A stretch of 64,000 nucleotides of DNA from Gammaproteobacteria bacterium (GCA_024234995.1 JACKNF010000002.1:1-64000), one strand, 5' to 3'. Shown: positions 16,572 to 26,129, counted from the stretch's first letter. Notes: generated by a model from the sequence alone, not told the origin. Translations and numbers: made by a program.

Positions 16572-17225
16572 ATGCACAATATTGTTCTGGCCACCAGCAA
16601 TGCCGGTAAGCTGCGAGAATTCCGCGCCGCTCTGACAGGGCTGGAATTGGAAATCATGCCGCAATCGGAATGGAATGTACCGGAAGCTGAGGAAACGGGT
16701 CTGACCTTCGTCGAGAATGCATTGATCAAGGCTCGTAACGCGGCCAATCATACCGGATTGCCGGCTCTGGCCGACGACTCTGGATTGGTCGTCGATGCGC
16801 TGGGCGGTGCGCCCGGCGTGTATTCGGCCCGCTATGCCAGTCCCAACGCGAGCGACCGCGGCAATCTGGACAAGCTGCTGGACGCATTGGGCGAAACACC
16901 GGCTGAACAGCGCGGCGCGTATTTCCAATGTGTATTGGTTTTACTGCGGCATGCGGCTGATCCAACGCCGCTGATTTGCCAGGCCCGCTGGGAGGGTCTA
17001 ATCACTTTTGAGCCCTATGGTACAGGCGGCTTTGGTTACGACCCCGTATTTCTGGTCCCCAGTGAAGGGCAAACCGCCGCTGAACTCGATCTGGCGGTTA
17101 AAAACCGGCTGAGCCATCGCGGCCAAGCGCTGGCGCAACTGGTCGACATCTTGAAGCGGCAACCGGAATTCTGGATGCTGGCTGCAGCAAGGGCGGTGCT
17201 ACCGGAAGAGCAACCGGCTTCATGA
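16572..17225 (+). CDS. rdgB: dITP/XTP pyrophosphatase (RdgB/HAM1 family)
   Basis: A 217-residue HAM1-family enzyme that hydrolyses dITP, ITP and XTP to monophosphates and so keeps deaminated purines out of DNA. Motifs: the start IVLATSNAGKLREF (substrate-binding Ser-Asn and Lys), ETGLTFVENALIKAR, ADDSGLVVDALGGAPGVYSARYA and GTGGFGYDPVFLVP. An upstream ATG at 16560 is in frame, but MHNIVLATSN matches family starts and has GGAG about 6 bases before it. It lies 28 bases behind rph and overlaps hemW by 4 bases (ATGA). Confidence 0.95.
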   Translation: MHNIVLATSNAGKLREFRAALTGLELEIMPQSEWNVPEAEETGLTFVENALIKARNAANHTGLPALADDSGLVVDALGGAPGVYSARYASPNASDRGNLDKLLDALGETPAEQRGAYFQCVLVLLRHAADPTPLICQARWEGLITFEPYGTGGFGYDPVFLVPSEGQTAAELDLAVKNRLSHRGQALAQLVDILKRQPEFWMLAAARAVLPEEQPAS

Positions 17226-18397
17226 TGGACGGGTCGATGTTAACTTTTCACGAAACGCTGCCGCTCGCCCTGTATATCCATATACCGTGGTGTGTGCGCA
17301 AATGTCCGTACTGCGATTTTAATTCGCATGAAAGACGCGGGCCGCTACCAGAACAAGCTTATATCGATGCCTTGCTGATTGATGTAGAGCAGGATTTGCC
17401 TCGGGTATGGGGACGGCGCATCGACAGTATCTTCATCGGTGGCGGTACGCCCAGCCTGTTTTCTGCCGAAGCGCTGGAACGGCTATTGTCAGGTCTGCGT
17501 GCCCGGTTGCCGTTACGCCCGGATTTGGAAATCACCCTGGAAGCCAATCCTGGCACGGTCGAACAGGGTCGATTTACCGAATTTCATGAAATTGGCATCA
17601 ACCGGCTGTCGATCGGTGTGCAAAGTTTCAACGAGGGGCATTTGCAATCGTTAGGGCGCATTCATGACCGCCGCGCGGCTTTCGCTGCTGCTGAGGCTGC
17701 CCATGCTGCCGGGCTGGACAACTTCAATTTGGATCTGATGTTTGGTCTGCCAGGACAGACGGTTGAGCACGCGCTGGCCGACATCGCCAACGCGATGGCT
17801 TTGCAGCCTGCGCATCTTTCCTGCTATCAATTGACGGTTGAACCGAATACCCGTTTCTATCATTCGCCGCCTGCTCTGCCTGATGACGATATCATCGATG
17901 CTATCCAAGAACGAATAGGGGCTGAACTGGAACGTCAGGGTTATCAGCGTTACGAGGTTTCGGCGTACGCTCGCGAAGGCCGGCGTTGCCGGCACAATCT
18001 TAATTACTGGGAGTTTGCCGACTATCTGGGCATCGGTGCCGGCGCACACGGCAAATTGACCGATCCGGTTGCAGGCCGGATAAGCCGCTTGTGGAAGCGC
18101 AAACATCCACGGGACTATCTGGCTCAAGCCGGAATGCCAGCGGGTATCGGCGGTGATGAACCCGTCCGGGAAGCTGATTTGCCGGTGGAATTTTTGATGA
18201 ACGCCTTGCGGCTTGTGGAAGGAGTACCCGCTGCGTGCTTCAGCGAACGGACCGGTCTGCCGTTGGCGGCGCTGGAGCCCGCATGGAGCCAGGCGCGGGC
18301 CAAGGGGCTGATGGAAGCCACGGCCGGCCGGTTGCAGCCGACTGACCGGGGCTTGCGGTTTTTGAATGACCTCCTGCAAGGGTTCATGTCAAGGTAA
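17222..18397 (+). CDS. hemW: HemW, radical SAM heme chaperone
   Basis: A 391-residue radical SAM protein of the HemN-like family. YIHIPWCVRKCPYCDFNSHE holds the CxxxCxxC motif (Cys24, Cys28, Cys31) for the [4Fe-4S] cluster, followed by IFIGGGTPSLF and NRLSIGVQSFNEGHLQSLGR. HemW homologues bind heme and pass it to target proteins rather than oxidise coproporphyrinogen; the rdgB-hemW neighbourhood is the usual HemW context. The start overlaps the rdgB stop (ATGA), suggesting coupling; a later ATG at 17237 would give a shorter, family-like N-terminus (MLTFHETLPLALYIH). Confidence 0.93.
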   Translation: MMDGSMLTFHETLPLALYIHIPWCVRKCPYCDFNSHERRGPLPEQAYIDALLIDVEQDLPRVWGRRIDSIFIGGGTPSLFSAEALERLLSGLRARLPLRPDLEITLEANPGTVEQGRFTEFHEIGINRLSIGVQSFNEGHLQSLGRIHDRRAAFAAAEAAHAAGLDNFNLDLMFGLPGQTVEHALADIANAMALQPAHLSCYQLTVEPNTRFYHSPPALPDDDIIDAIQERIGAELERQGYQRYEVSAYAREGRRCRHNLNYWEFADYLGIGAGAHGKLTDPVAGRISRLWKRKHPRDYLAQAGMPAGIGGDEPVREADLPVEFLMNALRLVEGVPAACFSERTGLPLAALEPAWSQARAKGLMEATAGRLQPTDRGLRFLNDLLQGFMSR

Positions 18398-18573
18398 CGG
18401 AGCACATTTGCCTGTGATCTAGGTTGCAAATTAAAACAATATTGATGGAGGTGTATTTTACGCATCGCGCCTTGTTACTCCCCAATTCACCGTCTACAGT
18501 TTGAAAGCGTCGCCCCCGTATGGCGATGTACAACTGAAAATTCAGAGCGATAATGCACAAAGGAGGTTGATTG

Positions 18574-19023
18574 ATGAACAAGAAATTACTGATGGGTGTC
18601 ACTGCATTCTGTGCGATGGGGTTTTTCGGCAGTGCATGGGCGACTGACTTTGGCACCGCCGCAGAAGCCAAGATGATGTTGGAAAAGGCCGTTGCTGCAG
18701 TACAGGCCGACGAGGCCAAGGCCCTGGAAGCGTTTACTAAAGGTGAAGGCGGCTTTAAAGAGAAAGACTTATACGTATTCTGCGGCGGTCCCGATGGTAA
18801 TTTCACGGCTCATCCGAAGCTGGTTGGCAAGAGTTTGAAAGATCTGAAGGACAAGTCTGGCAAAGCGCTCGGTGAGGCAATGTACAAGGACGCGAAAGAA
18901 GGCGAAATAGTCGAAGTGACTTACATGTGGCCGCGTCCGGGCGAAGAAAAACCTTCCGAGAAAGTAGCGTATGTTGAAAAAGTAGGCGATCAAATCTGCG
19001 CTGTGGGTTATTACAAGCCCTAA
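18574..19023 (+). CDS. Secreted single-cache domain protein
   Basis: A 149-residue protein with a Sec signal (KKLLMGVTAFCAMGFFGSAWA, cleavage near residue 24). The mature part is a small cache-type sensor fold: TAAEAKMMLEKAVAAVQ, then KDLYVFCGGPDGNFTAHP, MWPRPGEEKPSEKVAYVE and a final DQICAVGYYKP. Such free-standing cache proteins are found in the periplasm and are presumed to bind small ligands; none is known here. A very strong Shine-Dalgarno (AGGAGG at 18561-18566) fixes the ATG at 18574 and suggests high expression. It has its own transcription unit, with a hairpin after the stop. Confidence 0.85.
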   Translation: MNKKLLMGVTAFCAMGFFGSAWATDFGTAAEAKMMLEKAVAAVQADEAKALEAFTKGEGGFKEKDLYVFCGGPDGNFTAHPKLVGKSLKDLKDKSGKALGEAMYKDAKEGEIVEVTYMWPRPGEEKPSEKVAYVEKVGDQICAVGYYKP

Positions 19024-19059
19024 GGCTGCGATTGATGGTCTAGCGTTAATCCCGCTTAA

Positions 19060-19083
19060 GCCGAGCCCCGTAAGGGGTTTGGC
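19060..19083 (+). terminator. Hairpin after the cache-protein gene
   Basis: GCCGAGCCCC and GGGGTTTGGC pair around a GTAA loop, with two G-U pairs. It lies 37 bases after the stop codon of the cache protein. No T-run follows, so it is terminator-like rather than a textbook intrinsic terminator. Confidence 0.5.
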
Positions 19084-19234
19084 ATTGCTCATCCCGCCCC
19101 AGACGTGCGAATGGCGAAGTATTGCCGATCTGTATTTCTTCCTGGCTTCTTCCATCGGCTCGCCGTCTGTCTGCTAATCTTGTTTATACTGCCCCGGTTT
19201 TCTCAAATCCCCCGCACACTCTCAGGAGGATCCG

Positions 19235-19759
19235 GTGATTTATTCCCTTGGCGACCGCAGGGTCGAATTTCATGGCGAGGATTGGTTCATCGCCGACAAT
19301 GCGACCGTGATTGGCTCGGTTGTCCTTAAGCACAATGCCAGTATCTGGTTCAATGCGGTGGTGCGCGGTGATAATGACATCATTACCATCGGCGAGAATT
19401 CCAATGTCCAGGATGGATCGATTCTTCACACCGATCCAGGCATTCTATTGACGATTGGCCGCGATGTCGTCGTCGGTCATCTAGCGATGTTGCACGGCTG
19501 CATCATCGGTGACAACAGCCTGATTGGCATCAAGAGCCTCATCATGAACCGGGCGGTGATTGGCAAAAATTGCCTGATCGGCGCCAACAGCTTGATTCCC
19601 GAAGGCAAAATTATTCCGGATAACTCGCTGGTCATGGGTTCGCCGGGCAAGGTGGTGCGCACCTTGACCGGGCAGGAAATCGAAGGCATACGCTTGTCGG
19701 CAGGGCGTTACGTCGAGAATTTCAAACGCTTCAAGCGCGATTTGCGCCGGCAGGACTGA
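19235..19759 (+). CDS. Gamma carbonic anhydrase family protein (YrdA/PaaY-like)
   Basis: A 174-residue left-handed beta-helix protein built of hexapeptide repeats (for example IADNATVIGSVVLKHNASIW, IGDNSLIGIKSLIM, IGKNCLIGANSLI). The three zinc-ligand histidines of gamma carbonic anhydrases are present in ILHTDPG and VVGHLAMLHGC. Such proteins form trimers; some hydrate CO2, others have no shown activity. The start is a GTG with AGGAGG 6 bases before it. It is followed after 4 bases by the MoxR gene, so it may head that operon. Confidence 0.9.
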   Translation: MIYSLGDRRVEFHGEDWFIADNATVIGSVVLKHNASIWFNAVVRGDNDIITIGENSNVQDGSILHTDPGILLTIGRDVVVGHLAMLHGCIIGDNSLIGIKSLIMNRAVIGKNCLIGANSLIPEGKIIPDNSLVMGSPGKVVRTLTGQEIEGIRLSAGRYVENFKRFKRDLRRQD

Positions 19760-19763
19760 GCCA

Positions 19764-20693
19764 GTGGCGACGCTCGAAGACCGGCTGGAGCTGACTATCC
19801 AGGAAGTTGGCACCACGATCCTGGGTAAGGAACCGGCGATCCGGTTGGCGTTGGCCTGCCTGCTGGCGCGTGGCCACCTGCTGATCGAAGACCTGCCTGG
19901 TATGGGTAAAACAACCTTGGCTCATGCTTTGGCGCATTGCTTGGGCTTGCAATACCAACGCATCCAGTTCACCAGCGACCTGCTGCCAGCGGATATTCTC
20001 GGTGCGGCAGTGTACGAACGCCAGCGCGAAACCTTTGTGTTTCATCCCGGGCCAATCTTTGCGCAACTGATTCTGGCCGATGAGATCAACCGCGCCACGC
20101 CCAAGACGCAAAGCGCTCTTCTGGAGGCGATGGAGGAGGGTCAAGTGACTATCGAAGGCGAAAGCCGCGAGCTGCCAAAGCCGTTTTTCGTGATCGCCAC
20201 ACAGAATCCGGCTTACCAAATTGGGACATTTCCCTTGCCGGAATCGCAACTTGACCGGTTTCTCATGCGCATTGAACTCGGCTATCCCGATGCCCAGGCC
20301 GAGCGGATGTTGCTGGAAGGCGAGGACCGCCGCGAAGTGCTGGCGCGCTTGCCAGTGAGCATGACCGCGGCACAATTACATGAGGCGCAAGTCAAAGTGG
20401 CGAGCGTTCACGCGGCCCCGCCGCTGCTGGATTACGTGCAGGCATTGCTGGCGTTTTCCCGCCAGTCCAATCGCTTCCGGGGCGGGTTGTCGCCCCGGGC
20501 CGGATTGGGACTGCTGCGGGCGGCACGGGCTTGGGCGCTGCTGCATCGGCGTGGCCATGCTCTTCCGGAGGATGTGCAGACGGTGTTGCCTGCGGTCGTT
20601 GGCCATCGCCTGCACCCCGGCGATGATAATTTGGAGCAGTCATCCACCGCGCTGGTTAAGCAGTTGCTCGAAGCGGTGGCTCTGCCGGCTTGA
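19764..20693 (+). CDS. MoxR-type AAA+ ATPase
   Basis: A 309-residue MoxR-family ATPase. Walker A is LIEDLPGMGKTTLA, Walker B LILADEINRATPK, followed by sensor VIATQNPAYQIGTFPLPESQ and the arginine-finger region LDRFLMRI. MoxR ATPases act as chaperones that activate partner proteins, usually encoded next to them. Here a DUF58 protein and a TgpA-type transglutaminase follow at once, the standard trio. The start is a GTG, 4 bases after the gamma carbonic anhydrase stop. Confidence 0.93.
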   Translation: MATLEDRLELTIQEVGTTILGKEPAIRLALACLLARGHLLIEDLPGMGKTTLAHALAHCLGLQYQRIQFTSDLLPADILGAAVYERQRETFVFHPGPIFAQLILADEINRATPKTQSALLEAMEEGQVTIEGESRELPKPFFVIATQNPAYQIGTFPLPESQLDRFLMRIELGYPDAQAERMLLEGEDRREVLARLPVSMTAAQLHEAQVKVASVHAAPPLLDYVQALLAFSRQSNRFRGGLSPRAGLGLLRAARAWALLHRRGHALPEDVQTVLPAVVGHRLHPGDDNLEQSSTALVKQLLEAVALPA

Positions 20694-20703
20694 GTTTGCT
20701 GTC

Positions 20704-21651
20704 ATGTTTACAGCGTTGCGGCAACGCTTCGAGGCTTGGGTCACCCGTGGTCAGCGGCCAGCGCGCGATCCGGTGCGGCTAGAGCGCCGCCGCATCTATA
20801 TCCTCCCGACGCGCTATGGCTATGCCTTTGCTGCGTTGTTGTTCGTGCTGTTCCTCTGGTCGATCAACTATAGCAATAGCATGGGCTTCGCTTTCACGTT
20901 TCTGCTGGTTGCTATAGCCCATAACAGTATGTGGCAGGCGCATGATACGTTGCTAGGGCTGATCATCCATCCGGCTGATGTGGAGCCTGCCTTTGTTGGG
21001 CAGGACGCCCGATTGTGTTTTCGCCTGGAAAATCCCGGTCCGGAACCCCGTTATGGCATTGCCCTGCAATGGCGCGATCAGCCACCCAGCTATGTCGATG
21101 TGCCGCCTTCAGGGGCGGCGGCCGCAACGCTGACAATTCCAGCAACGCAACGTGGCTGGTTGCGGCCGGGGCGCATCCGGATATTGACGCGCTTCCCGTT
21201 GGGTCTGCTCCAATCATGGAGCTGGGTGGAATTCGAATCAGCAGCGTTGGTTTATCCGCAGCCACGAGGACAACGTCCATTGCCGGCAGCGTTGCCAAAC
21301 AGCTCTGGCGGTGGTTTACAGGAGGTGGGACCGGGCAGTGAGGATTATGCTGGTTTCCGGCCTTATGCACCCGGTGATTCCCCGCGCCGGATCGCCTGGA
21401 AGGCGGCTGGCCGCAGTGAACAATTGCTGGTCAAGCGCTTTACCGATCAAGCCCGATCGGAGTTGTGGCTGGACTGGGTACTTCTGGGCGATGACCCGGT
21501 TGAGGCACGGCTGGCGCAACTCTGTCAGTGGGTGCTCAAAGCTGAAACCGAGAGCCGCCGTTATGGCTTGCAGTTACCAGGCGTGCGGATTCCGCCAGGG
21601 CAGGGTGATATGCACCGCCGTCGCTGCTTGGAGGCGCTGGCATTGTTCTAG
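20704..21651 (+). CDS. DUF58 domain membrane protein
   Basis: A 315-residue protein with two membrane segments near residues 36-80 (GYAFAALLFVLFLWS and GFAFTFLLVAIAHN) and a cytosolic or periplasmic DUF58 domain with the signature EDYAGFRPYAPGDSPRRIAW near residue 220. DUF58 proteins have a von-Willebrand-A-like region and are the usual partners of MoxR ATPases. The ATG is 8 bases after the MoxR stop. The reading frame stays open upstream inside the MoxR gene, which has no meaning. Confidence 0.9.
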   Translation: MFTALRQRFEAWVTRGQRPARDPVRLERRRIYILPTRYGYAFAALLFVLFLWSINYSNSMGFAFTFLLVAIAHNSMWQAHDTLLGLIIHPADVEPAFVGQDARLCFRLENPGPEPRYGIALQWRDQPPSYVDVPPSGAAAATLTIPATQRGWLRPGRIRILTRFPLGLLQSWSWVEFESAALVYPQPRGQRPLPAALPNSSGGGLQEVGPGSEDYAGFRPYAPGDSPRRIAWKAAGRSEQLLVKRFTDQARSELWLDWVLLGDDPVEARLAQLCQWVLKAETESRRYGLQLPGVRIPPGQGDMHRRRCLEALALF

Positions 21652-21822
21652 CCTCAACAACGTGCAAATGCTGTTCATTCCAGGTTGAGTCTGCGAAATT
21701 TTATCCCCCTTCACAGCTTATAAGGATCGGATGGTCAAGGTGCAGGTCTATGCCCAGTACGGTGTTGCGTTTCTTTGGCCGGTTGATTCGTTGGCCCATA
21801 CGCTGAAAGCTTTAGAAATCTT

Positions 21823-23862
21823 ATGCGATTCTGGAAACAACAGCATAATTCCCTCGCTTCTCGCCCTGCTCCCTCTGCCGGAGAGGAGCATGCCAAGGTT
21901 TGTGCGCAAACCCCGGTAGAACTACTGACGTCGACGGCGCTGATTTGGGTGATACTGACGCTGACGCTGGCGGTCGCGCCGCACACGAATGAACTGCCGG
22001 TTTGGTTGGCACCCGCTTTTTTTATCGTCGCTGCTTGGCGGGGGGTTATTGCGATTTGGCAACAACCCCTGCCGCCCCGCTGGCTATTGCTCGTATTGGC
22101 GCTGCTGGCTGCTGCGGGGGTGCTGGTGAGTTATAAAACCTTGCTTGGGCGCGATCCCGGTGTGGCATTGCTGACGGCAATGACGGCTTGCAAGCTGTTG
22201 GAAACCCGAGGCTTGCGCGACGGTGTGGTATTGGTTTTCCTCGGTTATTTGCTGGTCATGAGTAACCTGCTTTACAGCCAGGAAATCCCGATGGTGGCCT
22301 ACCTGCTGGCAGTGGTGGTGCTGATGCTGGTCTCGCAGATGCTGATCCATCGCCAGCATGCGGGTCTGACAGCGCTTGCCCCTTTGCGGCTGGCTGGGAA
22401 GATGGTGCTGCTGGCCATTCCGGTGATGCTGGTATTGTTCATCTTATTTCCGCGCATCCCTGGCCCTCTGTGGGGGCTGCCCAAAGATGCCTACAAAGGC
22501 CGCACGGGTCTCTCCGATGAGATGGAGCCGGGGACGATCAGCCAATTGATTCAATCTGACGAAGTGGCGTTCCGGGTCCGGTTCACGGGGGCTATGCCGT
22601 CGCCGAAACAACTTTATTGGCGCGGACCGGTATTATGGGGTTTTGACGGACGGCGCTGGACACGGCGGGATGAACTGCCATCGAAGACTCCCTTCCCCTT
22701 CACGCCGGAGGGGCCAGCGCTGGATTATGCGGTGCTCCTGGAGCCAAGCAATCAGCGCTGGCTGCTGGCGTTGGATCTGCCAGCAAGCCTTCCCCCGCGT
22801 GCTGGCATGACCCGGTCGTTTCAACTGTTGCGCGAGCGGCCAGTCAACGAAGTGTACCGCTATGAGGTGCGTTCTTATCTGCAATACCGGACGGGTGAAC
22901 TGACCTCAGCTGAGCGGTTCCTCGGTTTGCGGCTGCCATCAAAGAGCAATCCGCGCGCCCGGGAACTGGTTGAAGAATGGCGCGCGCGCGACCCGCGGCC
23001 TGAGAGTCTGGTCAATGCGGCGCTGGCTTTGTTCCGCGAGCAATCGTTCCACTACACGCTGACCCCGCCATTGCTTGGTTTCCATAGCATCGATGAGTTT
23101 CTGTTTCGCACCCGTGAAGGCTTTTGCGAACACTATGCGAGTGCTTTCGTGTTTTTGATGCGGGCCGCCGGGGTTCCGGCGCGGGTGATTACGGGCTATC
23201 AAGGCGGCGAGCGTAACGAAATGGGTGAGTATCTGATTGTCCGCCAATCCGATGCGCATGCCTGGGCCGAAGTTTGGCTGGAAGACCGCGGCTGGGTGCG
23301 CATCGATCCTACGGCGGCGGTGTCTCCGGACCGGATTCAGCAAGGTATCTATGCCGCATTGGCCGATACCGGCACCTTGCCCTTTCTGGCCCGCCGGGAC
23401 GGTCATTATGCATGGCTTCGGCAGCTGGCGCTGAGCTGGGATGTGTTGAACATTCGCTGGAACGAATGGGTACTCGCTTATGGCCCGGACCGGCAAAAGG
23501 AGTTTCTATCAGGGCTGGGTTTCGGCACCGTGGATTGGCGCGGGATGACCATCGCGATGGTGGCAGCATTGAGTAGTCTGGGAGTGATTTTCATCACATT
23601 GCGCTGGCGGAGCCGCCGGTCCCGTGATCCGGTGGTGCGCGCCTGGCAGCAATTCTGCCATCGGCTGGCCCAACACGGTCTAGCGCGTGGTCTGCATGAA
23701 GGACCGCTGGATTTCACTGAACGGGTGATCGCGCAACGCCCGGAGCTGGCCAAGCCTGTCCGGGAAATTGCCAGACTGTACACAGTCTTGCGCTACGGGC
23801 CGGTCCATCCATCAATGGCGGTGCGTCAGTTGCAGCGCCAGGTGCGGCGGTTCCGGGCTTGA
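21823..23862 (+). CDS. TgpA-type transglutaminase (DUF3488, transglutaminase core, DUF4129)
   Basis: A 679-residue inner-membrane protein. About six membrane helices occupy residues 40-215; a periplasmic transglutaminase core follows with the predicted triad Cys435 in TREGFCEHYASAFVF, His in SDAHAWAEVWL and Asp in GWVRIDPTAAV; one more helix (MTIAMVAALSSLGVIFITL) leads to a C-terminal DUF4129-like tail. TgpA is essential in Pseudomonas aeruginosa; the substrate is unsettled. Oddity: residues 9-27 (SLASRPAPSAGEEHAKVC region) are encoded by sequence resembling the dispersed intergenic repeats of this window, so the true start may lie differently or the repeat was taken into the gene. A 171-base gap separates it from the DUF58 gene. 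Confidence 0.9.
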   Translation: MRFWKQQHNSLASRPAPSAGEEHAKVCAQTPVELLTSTALIWVILTLTLAVAPHTNELPVWLAPAFFIVAAWRGVIAIWQQPLPPRWLLLVLALLAAAGVLVSYKTLLGRDPGVALLTAMTACKLLETRGLRDGVVLVFLGYLLVMSNLLYSQEIPMVAYLLAVVVLMLVSQMLIHRQHAGLTALAPLRLAGKMVLLAIPVMLVLFILFPRIPGPLWGLPKDAYKGRTGLSDEMEPGTISQLIQSDEVAFRVRFTGAMPSPKQLYWRGPVLWGFDGRRWTRRDELPSKTPFPFTPEGPALDYAVLLEPSNQRWLLALDLPASLPPRAGMTRSFQLLRERPVNEVYRYEVRSYLQYRTGELTSAERFLGLRLPSKSNPRARELVEEWRARDPRPESLVNAALALFREQSFHYTLTPPLLGFHSIDEFLFRTREGFCEHYASAFVFLMRAAGVPARVITGYQGGERNEMGEYLIVRQSDAHAWAEVWLEDRGWVRIDPTAAVSPDRIQQGIYAALADTGTLPFLARRDGHYAWLRQLALSWDVLNIRWNEWVLAYGPDRQKEFLSGLGFGTVDWRGMTIAMVAALSSLGVIFITLRWRSRRSRDPVVRAWQQFCHRLAQHGLARGLHEGPLDFTERVIAQRPELAKPVREIARLYTVLRYGPVHPSMAVRQLQRQVRRFRA

Positions 23863-24007
23863 GAATACGTCTTCGATACCTGCAAGAGGTGTAGTCTTAT
23901 TTCGGAATGTGCAAGGAGATCAGGGATCATCCGGGTTTGATTGAGAAATGGTAGAATTTATCTTGCCAGATCGCAGTATTGACTGATTGGGATATTTCAT
24001 TGGTTTT

Positions 24008-25078
24008 ATGAATAAAATTTGTCAACCCATTTGCCAGTTTGCAAGCGATAACTATTCCGGTGTCTGTCCTGAAGCTTGGGATTATCTGCTGGAAGCCAAT
24101 GCAGGCGATGCACCGGCTTATGGCAATGATCAATGGACCCAGCGGACGGCAGACCGCTTTCGCGAACTTTTCGAGACAGATTGCGAAGTGTTCTTCGTGT
24201 TCAACGGGACGGCTGCCAACTCCCTGTCACTGGCGGCACTTTGCCAATCCTATCACAGCGTGATTTGCCACGAGACCGCCCATATCGAAACCGACGAATG
24301 CGGTGGCCCGGAATTCGCCTCCAATGGCTCCAAGCTGCTGCTGGCCAAAGGTGAACAGGGCAAACTCGATCCACCTGAGGTGGAACGGTTGATTACCCGC
24401 CGTTCGGATATTCACTATCCTAAACCCAAGGTAATTAGTATTACCCAGGCCACTGAGCTGGGCACGGTCTATACTTTGAATGATCTGCGCGGCCTGCGCA
24501 AACTGGCCAAGCAATACGGGCTGAAAATGCACATGGATGGCGCCCGCTTCGCCAATGCGGTTGCGGCGCTGGACCAGACACCAGCGCAAATGACCTGGCA
24601 GGCCGGTATCGATGTGCTGTGTCTGGGCGGGACCAAAAATGGAATGGCGATCGGCGAGGCGATCCTGTTTTTCGATCAGGAGCTGGCGGCCGATTTTGCC
24701 TGGCGCTGCAAACAGGCAGGGCAATTGGCTTCTAAGATGCGCTTTATCGCCGCGCCTTGGCTGGGGTTGCTAGAAACCGGTGCCTGGCTGCGCAATGCGC
24801 GCCATGCGAATGACATGGCAGCCTATCTTGAACAACGATTGCAGGAGGTAGCGGGCCTGCAGCCGATGTTCCCCCGGCAAGCTAATTCAGTGTTTCTGGA
24901 ATTACCGCCGCCGGTCATTCAGGCTTTACAGGCCAAAGGCTGGCAGTTTTACACCTTCATCGGTGTCGGGGGGGTCCGGCTGATGTGCTCCTGGAATACT
25001 CCCCAAGAAGCGGTTGATCAGTTGATCAGCGATCTGCAACGGGCGCTGACCCGGACCCAAGCCGCCAGGCAGCGCTGA
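24008..25078 (+). CDS. Low-specificity L-threonine aldolase
   Basis: A 356-residue PLP enzyme of the beta-eliminating lyase/threonine aldolase family, cleaving threonine or allo-threonine to glycine and acetaldehyde. Visible parts: FASDNYSGVCPEAWDYL, YGNDQWTQ, FVFNGTAANSLSLAAL, HETAHIETDECGGPEF, the PLP-Asp region MHMDGARFANA and the predicted Schiff-base Lys in CLGGTKNGMAIGEA. A TTG 21 bases upstream is in frame, but the ATG at 24008 is the natural start. The stop overlaps the murB start by one base (TGATG), so the two are translated from one message. Confidence 0.92.
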   Translation: MNKICQPICQFASDNYSGVCPEAWDYLLEANAGDAPAYGNDQWTQRTADRFRELFETDCEVFFVFNGTAANSLSLAALCQSYHSVICHETAHIETDECGGPEFASNGSKLLLAKGEQGKLDPPEVERLITRRSDIHYPKPKVISITQATELGTVYTLNDLRGLRKLAKQYGLKMHMDGARFANAVAALDQTPAQMTWQAGIDVLCLGGTKNGMAIGEAILFFDQELAADFAWRCKQAGQLASKMRFIAAPWLGLLETGAWLRNARHANDMAAYLEQRLQEVAGLQPMFPRQANSVFLELPPPVIQALQAKGWQFYTFIGVGGVRLMCSWNTPQEAVDQLISDLQRALTRTQAARQR

Positions 25079-26103
25079 TGCCAGCTGATCTTTTGCAGCG
25101 TAATGTGCCGCTGCATCGCCTCAATAGTTTCGGTCTTCCAGCGCATGCCGGGTGGTTCGCCAGCATCGATACCTTGGCGCAACTTACTGCACTGATGAAT
25201 TTGCCCGAGTGGGCATCTTTGCCACGCTTTATCCTCGGGGGTGGCAGCAATCTGGTGCTGACCGGTGATTTTGCGGGACTGATGTTGCACGTGCGGATTG
25301 CCGGACGGGAACAGATTGCAGAAGAGATGGATGCCTGGATTGTGCGTGCCGGAGCGGGGGAAAACTGGCACGATTTCGTGTGCTGGACGCTGGCGCATGG
25401 CTGGCCGGGACTGGAAAATCTGGCGCTGATTCCCGGTACGGTCGGCGCGGCCCCGGTCCAGAACATCGGCGCCTACGGGCTGGAAATAGCCGAGCGGTTT
25501 GAGTATCTGGAAGCAGTGGATCTGGAGACCGGCAAAATTGTAAGGTTTGACCATGCGGCTAGCCAGTTTGGTTATCGAGACAGTGTCTTTAAACGGGAAG
25601 CTGCCGGGCGCTATCTGATCACGGCTGTCGCTTTTCGCTTGCCCAAACGCTGGCGGCCCGTAACCCGTTATGCCGATCTGGCGCAGGAACTGGAAACCCG
25701 GCAAATCGCCTCCCCAACGGCACGGCAGATTGCTGATGCGGTTATGGCCATCCGCTTGCGCAAGCTGCCGGACCCGGCGCGGATCGGCAACGTGGGCAGC
25801 TTCTTCAAGAATCCGCTGGTCGATGCGGCAACGTTTGCGCATCTTGCAGACCGTTATCCCCGGTTACCACGCTATCTGCAACCAGACGGAACCATTAAAT
25901 TGGCCGCTGGCTGGCTGATCGAACGCTGCGGCTGGAAGGGACGGAATCTGGGACCTGCCGGCGTCTATGAACACCAGGCATTGGTGCTCGTCAATCGTGG
26001 AGGGGCAAACGGCGTTGATGTCCTGCGGCTGGCGCGGGCGATTCAGGCGTCGGTGCAAACGGAGTTTGGGATTGGATTGGAACTAGAACCCGTCGTGTTG
26101 TAA
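25078..26103 (+). CDS. murB: UDP-N-acetylenolpyruvoylglucosamine reductase
   Basis: A 341-residue type I MurB flavoenzyme that makes UDP-MurNAc for peptidoglycan with NADPH. FAD-binding motifs RFILGGGSNLVLT and LIPGTVGAAPVQNIGAYG are clear; the proton-donor Ser lies in NVGSFFKNP and the C-terminal catalytic Glu in YEHQALVLVN. The tyrosine-bearing loop RDSVFKR is present. Length is typical of the E. coli form. It overlaps the threonine aldolase stop by one base and converges on the large carbohydrate-active gene with 26 bases between. Confidence 0.95.
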   Translation: MPADLLQRNVPLHRLNSFGLPAHAGWFASIDTLAQLTALMNLPEWASLPRFILGGGSNLVLTGDFAGLMLHVRIAGREQIAEEMDAWIVRAGAGENWHDFVCWTLAHGWPGLENLALIPGTVGAAPVQNIGAYGLEIAERFEYLEAVDLETGKIVRFDHAASQFGYRDSVFKREAAGRYLITAVAFRLPKRWRPVTRYADLAQELETRQIASPTARQIADAVMAIRLRKLPDPARIGNVGSFFKNPLVDAATFAHLADRYPRLPRYLQPDGTIKLAAGWLIERCGWKGRNLGPAGVYEHQALVLVNRGGANGVDVLRLARAIQASVQTEFGIGLELEPVVL

Positions 26104-26129
26104 AGACCCAGGCTTCTCCGCAATCATCA

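Noticed and set aside
17651..18379. Minus-strand open frame of 242 codons inside hemW
   Set aside because: Antisense shadow without motifs.
25018..25842. Minus-strand open frame of 274 codons inside murB
   Set aside because: Antisense to murB, which has complete FAD and catalytic motifs.
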